64,000 nucleotides of DNA from Paraburkholderia sejongensis. GTDB taxonomy: Bacteria; Pseudomonadota; Gammaproteobacteria; Burkholderiales; Burkholderiaceae. The position numbers and the translations under genes were made by a program. Numbering within the stretch: position 1 is the first letter of the stretch; every line of letters begins with the position of its first letter. The notes beneath the pieces are model-generated. The model saw only the letters and a program-made list of their open reading frames with translations, was not told the DNA's origin and ran no database searches. The stretch is from NCBI RefSeq assembly GCF_020880815.1, contig NZ_JAJITD010000010.1:124001-188000 (forward strand), given 5' to 3'. This document shows positions 57,220 through 64,000 of this stretch, piece after piece.

Positions 57220-57693
57220 ATGCGACTCGCATTGCGCATCGATCCGCTCAGACGGGCCTCATATGTTGCGATTTGCGCGGCGCTCATCTCGAGCGCCTGG
57301 CCGGCCGCCGTCGGCGCGCAGAGCACACCGGGCACGCAGGCCCAATCCGCCACGCTGGCCGATAGCGGCGAGAGCGTGGGCGTCGCCTCCAGCAACCTGC
57401 CGTCCGCTCCAGTCGCCGCCACCGACGACACAAGTCTGCTCGCCGCCCTGACGCCGAGCCCGGCCGTCGATGCTGCAACGGTGAACGATATTTCGCTCGA
57501 CGACCAGGTGCTGTCGCGCCAACGCGGCGGCGCGGTCGGCATGGTGATGGTCGCCGCGACGCCGCAACTGCGGCACGGCAGCGGCAATCAGGTGACGTTG
57601 TGGGACGAGATCGCGCCGCCGTCGCCGCTACCGGTCCCGCTCGATGCCGCGCGCGCGGCCCAGGGCAACGTCGCGACTTACCAGCGCAAATAG
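57220..57693 (+). CDS. Secreted protein, first gene of the amyloid-like operon
   Basis: 157 residues. A signal peptide (about 1-33, ending AAVGAQ) is followed by a Ser/Ala/Thr-rich region and then ISLDDQVLSRQRGGAVGMVM (about 90-110), a motif resembling the DDVLAAQTGKYAG stretch of the 61393-62211 product. It ends in a Pro-rich segment. It is the first gene after the sigma-54 promoter, with AAGGGAG spaced 7 bp from ATG. No known function. Confidence 0.72.
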   Translation: MRLALRIDPLRRASYVAICAALISSAWPAAVGAQSTPGTQAQSATLADSGESVGVASSNLPSAPVAATDDTSLLAALTPSPAVDAATVNDISLDDQVLSRQRGGAVGMVMVAATPQLRHGSGNQVTLWDEIAPPSPLPVPLDAARAAQGNVATYQRK

Positions 57694-57874
57694 CCGGTCG
57701 TTCGCCGCCGATGCGCGTGTCGCTCGCAAGCAACGCGAAACACCCAGCAACTGCTTCAGACCCGTACCCGCAGCACGAAAAGTAACTGAAGACCAGCAAC
57801 GCAGGACCGGCCGCACGGGCGAGGCAACCCGCGCGGACCGGCGGGATGCAAGACAGAAGAGGAAGGACCGGGAC

Positions 57875-58435
57875 ATGACTACCACCTTTCGGACGCCGCT
57901 CGCCTCATGGCTCGCGACGGCGTCGCTGCGCGGCGCACCGCCCCGCGCGTATATCGCCCCGGCGGGCAGCATCGCCGCCGCGGCGCTCGTCACCGCCCTC
58001 TTCCTCGCGTGCTGCGCCAGCGATGCGCGCGCCGAACAGCTCGTCAATCCGGGCGACATCATCGTCGAGCGCAGCGTCACGCCGCGCGACGCCTTCGTCC
58101 CCGTGCCGCGCGACCAGGACCCGGTCGCGGTACGCGCCACCACTTTCCCGGCCAACTCGTTCAATCCGGCGATCGCCACCCTCGTGGGCGACACCGATCT
58201 GACGAATGCGCACGGGTCCAGCGGCGTCGCGAGCGGCGGCGTGCTCGGCGGTACCGGCATGCAGGCGGTCGCGCAAATCCTCAGCGGCCGCGCGACCGGC
58301 AGCACGGTCCCGTTGAACTCGGGCGCGATCGGCGGCCCGGCGACGGGCATCGGCGGCACCATCAGCTCGTCGGTCACGGGCGCGCTCGCGCCGTTGTCCA
58401 ACGTGCTCGGCGGCACGCTCGGAGGTTTGAAATGA
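57875..58435 (+). CDS. Secreted protein of unknown function in the amyloid-like operon
   Basis: 186 residues with a long N-terminal export signal (hydrophobic part about 30-53, AALVTALFLACCASDARA). The mature part begins EQLVNPGDIIVERSVTPRD and ends in a Gly/Ser/Thr-rich tail (GTISSSVTGALAPLSNVLGG). GGAAGGA lies 7 bp before ATG 57875. It occupies the place where fapA stands in Pseudomonas, but I see no sequence match to FapA. Its stop overlaps the next start (ATGA). Confidence 0.72.
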   Translation: MTTTFRTPLASWLATASLRGAPPRAYIAPAGSIAAAALVTALFLACCASDARAEQLVNPGDIIVERSVTPRDAFVPVPRDQDPVAVRATTFPANSFNPAIATLVGDTDLTNAHGSSGVASGGVLGGTGMQAVAQILSGRATGSTVPLNSGAIGGPATGIGGTISSSVTGALAPLSNVLGGTLGGLK

Positions 58436-59145
58436 AGCCGCGCGCCGCCCGTCTCCCCGGCGGGCCGCAGCCCGTCAGCGCAGCGCGCGCCGCACGCTGG
58501 CTGCGCGCCGGCGTGTGCGCGAGCTTCGGCCTGTGGGTCGGCGCCGCGACACTCGCGGCGACGCTCGCCGCGAGCGATGCCGCCGCGCAGTCGCTCCCAG
58601 TCGTCCCAGTCGTCCCCGTCGTGCCCGCGACCGCGACGATCGGCACCGGCGCGGGCGCCGGCGTGACCGGCGCGTTCACGGTCAACGAAACGGCCGGCCT
58701 CGACAACGTCCAGGCCAACCAGATCACGATCACCAACGGCACGCCAATCGGCAACGCCAACGCGAGCGTGCAAAGCGCACCGGTGGCCGCGCAGGTGCCG
58801 CGCGCGCAGGCGTCGATCGAAGCCAACGCGTTTTCGAATACCTCCGGCGCGGTTCTCGTGAACCAGTCGGCCGGAGCAGGAAATCTGCAGCGCAACAGCA
58901 CCGTCATCGGGACTGCGGCGCTCGGAGTCGAGACCGTCGCGGATGGGGAGCTATCCGCAACGGCCGCGAGAAGCGGGAGTCTGGGGCAGTCCCACGATTC
59001 TCAACGCGCGCGCGAGGCGAGCATTTCCAGTCAGGCCTTTCGCAACGCGAGCGGAGTCGTGCAGATCAACCAGGCGGCCGGCGCCGGTAATGCCACGGCG
59101 AACAGTTTTGTGCTCCGTCCCCCGGCGGGCACTTTTTTTAACTGA
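58432..59145 (+). CDS. Secreted three-repeat protein, FapB-like amyloid subunit candidate
   Basis: 237 residues. After a signal region (hydrophobic about 27-52) and a Pro/Val linker, three copies of a short repeat occur around residues 84, 144 and 213: VNETAGLDNVQANQ, VNQSAGAGNLQRN and INQAAGAGNATANS. The common pattern is [VI]N-x-[ST/A]AG-x-x-N-x-x-x-N, the Asn/Gln/Gly/Ala signature of Fap amyloid repeats. Three repeats separated by about 60-70-residue linkers is the FapB/FapC plan. It directly precedes the larger subunit gene. Cysteine is limited to the signal region. Confidence 0.78.
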   Translation: MKPRAARLPGGPQPVSAARAARWLRAGVCASFGLWVGAATLAATLAASDAAAQSLPVVPVVPVVPATATIGTGAGAGVTGAFTVNETAGLDNVQANQITITNGTPIGNANASVQSAPVAAQVPRAQASIEANAFSNTSGAVLVNQSAGAGNLQRNSTVIGTAALGVETVADGELSATAARSGSLGQSHDSQRAREASISSQAFRNASGVVQINQAAGAGNATANSFVLRPPAGTFFN

Positions 59146-59170
59146 CCACACTTGAGTATCGGAGCGAATC

Positions 59171-60565
59171 ATGAAGCGCACTCTTATTGCAGCAGCCGTT
59201 CTCGTTGCCGCATCCGGCAGCGCGTTTGCCGCACCGCAGAAAGCCTGGCTGTTCAACGGCACCGCGGTCGGCGAGACGGTCGGCGTGGAAGGACTGGTCG
59301 GGCTGTATGGCTGCGTGCACGTGTCGAGCACGGCAGGCGCGGTGATCAACAACACCCAGTCGGTCAACGTGAACGCGTCGCTCGATCCGCAGGCGCAAAC
59401 CTACACGACCGGCACCGTGACCACCACGATCAACAACAACCGCAGCTCGGTGCGCGGCAGCGGCGCCGCCTACGCGTTCACGACGCAAAGCCACTCGAGC
59501 TCGAGCTCGAACGCGCAGGGCATGCAGGCGTCGGGCGGCTACCGCTACGGCAGCCAGAGCGCCACGGTGAGCGGCGGCGGCTATCAGACGAGCCAGCAGG
59601 CGGCCGGCATCGAAGGCGGCTTCTCGCACACCAGCCATAACTCCGGCGGCCAGATCTCGGCGGGCGGCTCGATCGGCGGCAGCTATAGCTACAGCAACGG
59701 CCACAACACGTACTCGCACGGCAACGGCTCGTTCCGCGAAAGCGGCAGTCTGCAGGCCGGCTATCGCGAGTCGGGCTACTCGAACTCGTCGGGCGTCGCC
59801 GGCGGCTTCGAAGCGAGCGAAGCATCCGGCCAGGGCCGCGCATGGGGCTACACCGCGAGCGAAGGCTCGGGCTACGCGGCGCTCGGCGCGCAGTCGTCCA
59901 GCTATTCGCGCAGCCGCTCGTCGTCGAGCGACGCATACGGCGCCGCGTGGGGCGTCGACGCCAGCATGGCGACCACCGACGTGACGACCCGCGGCTCGGT
60001 CACCCAGCACATCGATACCCAGCAGGCCGCCACGCTGACCGCGACCACCGGCGCCAACGCGGCCAACAACGTGTCGGGCAATCTCGGCGTGAACATCGCC
60101 GAAGGCATCAGCAACGCGCAGAGCAACGACGTGTCGCTTGCGTCGGTCGATATCGGCAACGTGTTCGGCAACGCGCAGGACTTCAACGTGCAGTCGTCCG
60201 GCGGCAATGCCCGCATCAACAACTTCAACCTCAACGCGTCGGTCGGCAACGGCTCGCTGTCGGGGGTGACGGGCAACGTCGGCGTGAACGTCGCGGCCGG
60301 TATCGGCAACGTGCAGAACAACAGCCTTGCCGGCGCGGTGACGACGACCTCGCCGGGCCGCGCGATGACCACCGCGATGGTCGCCACGGATGACAACTCG
60401 CAAACCTCAACCATGACGGTGCGCGGGCAGTTCCAGGGCACCGCGATGCTCGGCGCCGACAGCCTGCACGGCGCATCCGGCAACATCGGCGTGAACATCG
60501 CCGGCGGCGCGGGCAACCTGCAGCACAACGGTCTGGCGATCGCCGCGCTGAACAGCGGCCACTAA
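59171..60565 (+). CDS. Secreted three-repeat protein, FapC-like major amyloid subunit candidate
   Basis: 464 residues. Signal peptide (1-20, SGSAFA), an N-terminal domain with one Cys (GLYGCVHVS), then a Ser/Gly/Tyr-rich middle (about 105-265) of YxSGS-like short repeats. The C-terminal part has three repeats at about 303-325, 368-390 and 437-459: SGNLGVNIAEGISNAQSND, TGNVGVNVAAGIGNVQNNS and SGNIGVNIAGGAGNLQHNG. This matches the three-repeat, two-linker plan of FapC. I infer a fibre-forming major subunit exported through the barrel encoded downstream. Confidence 0.82.
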   Translation: MKRTLIAAAVLVAASGSAFAAPQKAWLFNGTAVGETVGVEGLVGLYGCVHVSSTAGAVINNTQSVNVNASLDPQAQTYTTGTVTTTINNNRSSVRGSGAAYAFTTQSHSSSSSNAQGMQASGGYRYGSQSATVSGGGYQTSQQAAGIEGGFSHTSHNSGGQISAGGSIGGSYSYSNGHNTYSHGNGSFRESGSLQAGYRESGYSNSSGVAGGFEASEASGQGRAWGYTASEGSGYAALGAQSSSYSRSRSSSSDAYGAAWGVDASMATTDVTTRGSVTQHIDTQQAATLTATTGANAANNVSGNLGVNIAEGISNAQSNDVSLASVDIGNVFGNAQDFNVQSSGGNARINNFNLNASVGNGSLSGVTGNVGVNVAAGIGNVQNNSLAGAVTTTSPGRAMTTAMVATDDNSQTSTMTVRGQFQGTAMLGADSLHGASGNIGVNIAGGAGNLQHNGLAIAALNSGH

Positions 60566-60624
60566 GCCGGAGCAGCAGCAACCGCAGCACAGCAGAAGAA
60601 GCCTTAAAAGCAGTCGGGAGGACC

Positions 60625-60655
60625 CGCCGGCAGCCGCAGAAGCTGCCGGCGTTTT
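60625..60655 (+). terminator. Intra-operon hairpin between subunit and peptidase genes
   Basis: CGCCGGCAG (60625-60633) pairs perfectly with CTGCCGGCG (60643-60651) and is followed by TTTT. It lies in the 106-bp gap between the main repeat-protein gene and the C39 peptidase gene. It looks like a partial terminator or mRNA-stabilising structure that would keep subunit transcripts in excess. Confidence 0.6.
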
Positions 60656-60671
60656 CGGGCAGGAGACCAGC

Positions 60672-61385
60672 ATGACCGGGTTGAAGGGGTTCCCGGCGCT
60701 ACCGTTCGCCGTAGCGCTGGCAGGCTGCGTGCTGTGCGCGGACCAGGCCGCCGCACAGTCGAGCATCGACACGTCCACGCTCGTCGGCGTGCCGCTACAT
60801 AAGCCGATCCGCTCGATGCGCGATCTGCGCTACCGCCATATCGTCAATCAGCAGTTCGACTACAGCTGCGGCGCGGCGGCGCTCGCCACCCTCCTCAAGT
60901 ACGGCTATGACATCGATATTCCGGAGACCGAACTGATTCGCCGGATGATGGTGTTCTCGAAGCCCGAAGTGGTCGAGAAAAACGGCTTCTCGATGCTCGA
61001 CATGAAGAACTTCGTCGAGACCATCGGCCTGCGCGGCCGCGGCTTTCGCGTCACCCTCGACGCGCTCCACCACCTGCAGATTCCCGTGATGGTTCTGATG
61101 AACATCGACGGGTACGAGCATTTCGTGATCGTCAAGCATGCGCAGGACGGCCGCGTGTTCATCGCGGACCCGGCGCTCGGCAATCGCATCGTGCTCGAAG
61201 AGGACTTCGCGAAGACCTGGAACGGTCTGGTGTTCGCGGTCCTCGGCAAACCGTTCAGGGAGGATTCACCGCTGTTGCAGGACAACGAGTCGCTCGCGCT
61301 GAAGCTGCGCGCCGCTGCGCTGGCAGCCGGCACCGCCGCGACTCCCTTTTTCGAGTACGGCTTGAACAAGGCAGACATGTTCTGA
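60672..61385 (+). CDS. fapD: C39-type cysteine peptidase (FapD-like)
   Basis: 237 residues with signal peptide and a C39 bacteriocin-peptidase-like domain. The catalytic Cys66 is in QFDYSCGAAALATLL, His150 in GYEHFVIV and Asp166 in IADPALG. In Pseudomonas FapD is such a stand-alone periplasmic C39 peptidase needed for Fap export. It sits between the subunit genes and the FapE-like gene, the same order as in fapBCDEF. Confidence 0.88.
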   Translation: MTGLKGFPALPFAVALAGCVLCADQAAAQSSIDTSTLVGVPLHKPIRSMRDLRYRHIVNQQFDYSCGAAALATLLKYGYDIDIPETELIRRMMVFSKPEVVEKNGFSMLDMKNFVETIGLRGRGFRVTLDALHHLQIPVMVLMNIDGYEHFVIVKHAQDGRVFIADPALGNRIVLEEDFAKTWNGLVFAVLGKPFREDSPLLQDNESLALKLRAAALAAGTAATPFFEYGLNKADMF

Positions 61386-61392
61386 TCCCGTC

Positions 61393-62211
61393 ATGAAGTC
61401 ACACCTGAAACAGCTTGGGGTAGTGCTCTGTGCCGTCGCGTGCGGCACCGGCGGCAGCGCCCTGGCGTCGGAAGGAGGCGCCGCGCCGGCGGCGCCCGAC
61501 CTGTCGATACCGCGCGCGGCCGGCGCCGCGCCGCTCACCGTGCAGCTCGTCGGCGACGACGTGCTCGCGGCCCAGACCGGCAAGTACGCCGGCGCCACGA
61601 TGATCTCCGGCTTCGTGCTGAACGTCATTTCGCAGTGGCGCCTGCCCAACGGCGTGAGCGCGCTCGCGCAGGGCACTCTCAGCGCGACGCAGAACGCGCG
61701 CGGGCAGCTCGTCAGTTCGATCGGAACGTCCGCCAGCGTGACCGGCGACACGCACGGCCGCGGCGGCCGCGCGGCGGATTGGGGCGCCAATCCGGATGCG
61801 TACGTGAGCGGCGGCCAGAGCGTCAGCGTGAACGGCGTGTCGCAAGTCACCCAGGTCGCGGGCGACCGCAATAGCGGCGTCAACTCGGCGCTGATCGATT
61901 TCAACAACAACGCGGTCACGCTCGCGGCTTCGGCCAATGCGCCGGCGGCGTCGGCCAGCAATTCGACCGGCTCGGTGAAAGCCGGCATCTCGTTCGGCAG
62001 CAACGGCGTGAACGTCACGCTGCAAACACCGGCTGGGCTCGCCACCCAGACCATCGCGCCGGCCAACGGGCAGATCGCCCAGTTGCTGCAGATTGCAGGC
62101 AATAACCAGCAAGTCGCCAACGCCCTGCAACTGCATCTGCAAACGCAGCAGATGTCGGCCTCGATGCTCCGTCAGCTCGGCGTACTACAGGCATTGCAGA
62201 ACAGGAGGTGA
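61393..62211 (+). CDS. Secreted FapE-like protein
   Basis: 272 residues. Signal peptide (about 1-25), then the segment LVGDDVLAAQTGKYAGATMISG with NVISQWRLPNG, similar in kind to the FapE N-terminal region, a low-complexity Ala/Ser/Asn middle, and a helical Gln-rich C-terminus (LLQIAGNNQQVANALQLHLQ). It starts 7 bp after the peptidase. Assignment to FapE rests on position between D- and F-like genes and on this motif; it is weaker than the D and F calls. Confidence 0.7.
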   Translation: MKSHLKQLGVVLCAVACGTGGSALASEGGAAPAAPDLSIPRAAGAAPLTVQLVGDDVLAAQTGKYAGATMISGFVLNVISQWRLPNGVSALAQGTLSATQNARGQLVSSIGTSASVTGDTHGRGGRAADWGANPDAYVSGGQSVSVNGVSQVTQVAGDRNSGVNSALIDFNNNAVTLAASANAPAASASNSTGSVKAGISFGSNGVNVTLQTPAGLATQTIAPANGQIAQLLQIAGNNQQVANALQLHLQTQQMSASMLRQLGVLQALQNRR

Positions 62212-62304
62212 AACCGCGGGCCGCCACCCGCGTACTGCAGCACCAGCAGCAAAGATACGGCCGCGCGAGGGAAGCGCGTGGCCGGAACACCGGGGGATTA
62301 CAAG

Positions 62305-63750
62305 ATGAAAAACGTGTCACTGACCAGGGCGCCAAGGCTGGCGTTGGCGGCCATTCCGGCCGCCGCGATGCTGTGGGCCCCTTCGCAACCGGCGAGCGCG
62401 CAAGCGCTCGCCAACCAGTCGCTGGAAGACCGTTTGAATACGCTGATGCGCGTGGTGGACGAGCAGCAGCGGCAGATTCACTCGCTCGAACGGCAGCTCA
62501 CCCAGCTCGAGATGTCGCAACGCGGCCGCGGCCTGCCCGGCGCGGGCGCGGCTGCGGGCGCGGGCAGCGCCGCGCTCGCCGAACAGCCCGGCGCGGACGG
62601 GTTGCCGGTGCCGCTGCCGCCGCTCGCGCAGATCACGCCGGGGGCGCCCGCGCCGGCCGGCAGCACCGGCACCGCGACCGGCGTGCCGGTCAATCCGCCG
62701 GCGCCCGACAGCAGCAGCACGGCCGGCGGCCTGCCGCCCGCCACCGACGGCAGCGGCGCGGTCGGCCAGACCCAGCGCGCGGCCGAGCCGGTACGCACCC
62801 AGGCCGAGCAGGCGGTCGTGCAGCGCGAACACGCGCCGCTGTTCGACCACAAGCTGACGATGGACTTCGGCATCAGCGACACCTACTACGACCGTCGCCA
62901 GTTGCAGTTGTCGGGCTTCCTCGCGCTCGACGCGATCTTTCTCGGCAACATCAACCTCGGCCAGACCAAGTCGCACCAGGTGATGGCCGACCTCGACACA
63001 CGCTACGGCCTGACCGACCGCATCAGCGTCGACGTCGACGTGCCGTACATCTACCGGCGCAGCAACTTCATCGTCGGCGGCGCGGGCGGCGCGGCGAGCT
63101 CGCTGTCGGACGCGACGGTGTCGAGCCACGATCTCGGCGACGTGAACTTCGGCGTCTACTACCAGTTCGTGCGCGAGACCAACAGCATGCCGGACATCGT
63201 CGGCAGCCTGCGCGTGAAGGCGCCGACCGGCACCTCGCCGTTCGGCCAGAAGGTCGTGCAGATCGACGCCGACAACACCAACCTCGTCGCGCCCACCAGG
63301 CTGCCGACCGGCACCGGTTTCTGGAACATCACCGCGGGGCTGTCGGTGCTGAAGACCTACGACCCGGTCGTGCTGTTCGGCAGTGTGTCGTACACCTACA
63401 ACCTCGCGCGCTCGTTCGCCGACATCTCGTCGGTGCAGGGGCAGGTCGAGCCGGCGACGGTCAAGCTCGGCGACATTGTGCAGTTCGGCGGCGGCGTCGC
63501 GCTGGCGTTCTCCGACAAGGATTCGGCCAGCATCGCGTTCACGATGGCGCTCGAACCCGCGTCGAAGACGCGCGCGCCGGGCGGCTCCTACACGAAGGTG
63601 CCGGGCAGCGAGACCACCGCCGCCGCGATGAATTTTGGCTTGAACCACGTGGTGAACAAGCACCTGACGATCAACGGCGCGGTGTCGATCGGGCTCACCC
63701 CCGACGCGCCGAACTTCGTGGTCGGCGTGCGCTTTCCGTACACCTTCTGA
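62305..63750 (+). CDS. fapF: Outer-membrane beta-barrel with coiled-coil plug (FapF-like exporter)
   Basis: 481 residues. Signal peptide (1-33, ending ASAQA), a coiled coil at about 39-71 (SLEDRLNTLMRVVDEQQRQI; SLERQLTQLEM), a Pro/Ala/Gly linker to about 180, then a beta-barrel of the phenol-degradation MetA/FapF type (LTMDFGISDTYYDRRQ, GDVNFGVYYQFVRET, terminal GVRFPYTF with C-terminal Phe). FapF is a trimeric pore whose N-terminal coiled coil gates secretion of amyloid subunits. GGGGGA sits 7 bp before ATG 62305. Confidence 0.87.
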   Translation: MKNVSLTRAPRLALAAIPAAAMLWAPSQPASAQALANQSLEDRLNTLMRVVDEQQRQIHSLERQLTQLEMSQRGRGLPGAGAAAGAGSAALAEQPGADGLPVPLPPLAQITPGAPAPAGSTGTATGVPVNPPAPDSSSTAGGLPPATDGSGAVGQTQRAAEPVRTQAEQAVVQREHAPLFDHKLTMDFGISDTYYDRRQLQLSGFLALDAIFLGNINLGQTKSHQVMADLDTRYGLTDRISVDVDVPYIYRRSNFIVGGAGGAASSLSDATVSSHDLGDVNFGVYYQFVRETNSMPDIVGSLRVKAPTGTSPFGQKVVQIDADNTNLVAPTRLPTGTGFWNITAGLSVLKTYDPVVLFGSVSYTYNLARSFADISSVQGQVEPATVKLGDIVQFGGGVALAFSDKDSASIAFTMALEPASKTRAPGGSYTKVPGSETTAAAMNFGLNHVVNKHLTINGAVSIGLTPDAPNFVVGVRFPYTF

Positions 63751-63774
63751 CGTGCCAACGATGCGAGGCCGAAC

Positions 63775-64000
63775 GTGCGTGAATCACCTCATCTAACCAG
63801 TGTGGCCGCGGTGGCGTCCGCGGGATCGCATCTGTCGCTCGCGGTGCCGCGCGAGCGCGGCGCCGAACGTGTGCTGCTGTACGTCGCGCGCACGCCCGAC
63901 GAAACCCTGCTCGCGCATCTGCGAAGCCGCGGCTGGCAGGTTGCGGCCGCGCGCTCCGCGCACGAACTCGGGCGGCTCGTGAAGCCCGATCAGGCATGCG
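63775..64000 (+). CDS. Second sigma-54-type regulator, N-terminal part only (runs off the right edge)
   Basis: Begins at GTG 63775 with GAGG upstream, 24 bp after the barrel gene. Residues 31-75 (ERVLLYVARTPDETLLAHLR, then SRGWQVAAARSAHELGRLV) line up with residues 6-46 of the activator at 55293-56687 (RQLIYVSRDPSAELNTRFLQ, then RGWHVEVVGSARDARRAV). The rest is outside the window, so the AAA+ and HTH domains are assumed, not seen. Confidence 0.7.
   Translation, partial: MRESPHLTSVAAVASAGSHLSLAVPRERGAERVLLYVARTPDETLLAHLRSRGWQVAAARSAHELGRLVKPDQAC

Noticed and set aside
56820-57220. AT-rich stretch as a sign of a recently acquired island
   Set aside because: Only the control region is AT-rich; the genes on both sides have the same high-GC codon use as the rest, with no integrase, insertion sequence or tRNA boundary.

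Overview
This window is high-GC, densely coded chromosomal DNA from a betaproteobacterium of the Burkholderiaceae. The gene contents and order (lepA-lepB-rnc; mucD-rseB-rseA-rpoE; fabF-acpP-fabG-fabD-fabH-plsX-rpmF; rne next to moaA-mobA-moeA) fit Burkholderia sensu lato, and Paraburkholderia is my best guess. That assignment rests on recognising the proteins and their order, not on a database search.

Layout. 1-15182 is one long minus-strand run: the 5' part of rnc, lepB, lepA, a glutaredoxin-like gene, the sigma-E envelope-stress module (mucD, rseB, rseA, rpoE), a small YgfX-like membrane protein, the fatty-acid synthesis cluster with plsX and rpmF, and a YceD/DUF177 gene. 15469-20060 holds maf, an RsmI-family methyltransferase, an S49 peptidase, a Rieske protein, a HAD phosphatase and rluC. 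A 742-bp gene-free stretch then leads into rne, followed by moaA-mobA-moeA. 27464-34512 carries a small membrane protein, rmuC, a 2-hydroxyacid dehydrogenase, a NhaD/CitMHS-type antiporter, a LUD protein, pncB and a ferredoxin. Two identical tRNA-Asn genes follow, each with its own hairpin terminator. 35114-54951 is a mosaic of single genes and pairs: creA, an AraC regulator, azlCD behind a striking 8/9-bp tandem repeat, a UvrD-like helicase, two Lys/Ala-rich secreted proteins, an S4 protein, a MATE pump, a BASS transporter, a PLD lipoprotein, fumC, a thioesterase, an ArsR-type regulator, a DUF6600/FecR protein and thyA.

The most interesting region is 55293-64000. A sigma-54 activator (minus strand) faces a plus-strand run of seven secreted or outer-membrane proteins. 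The last five match the B-C-D-E-F order and architecture of the Pseudomonas functional-amyloid (Fap) system: two secreted proteins that each carry three spaced Asn/Gln/Gly/Ala repeats, a C39-type cysteine peptidase, a FapE-like secreted protein, and a beta-barrel with an N-terminal coiled coil. A -24/-12 (sigma-54) promoter sits immediately before the first gene, with palindromes about 100-160 bp further upstream. A second activator whose N-terminus resembles the first begins at the right edge. I infer a Fap-like amyloid export locus under sigma-54 and probably second-messenger control, headed by two secreted proteins I cannot assign.
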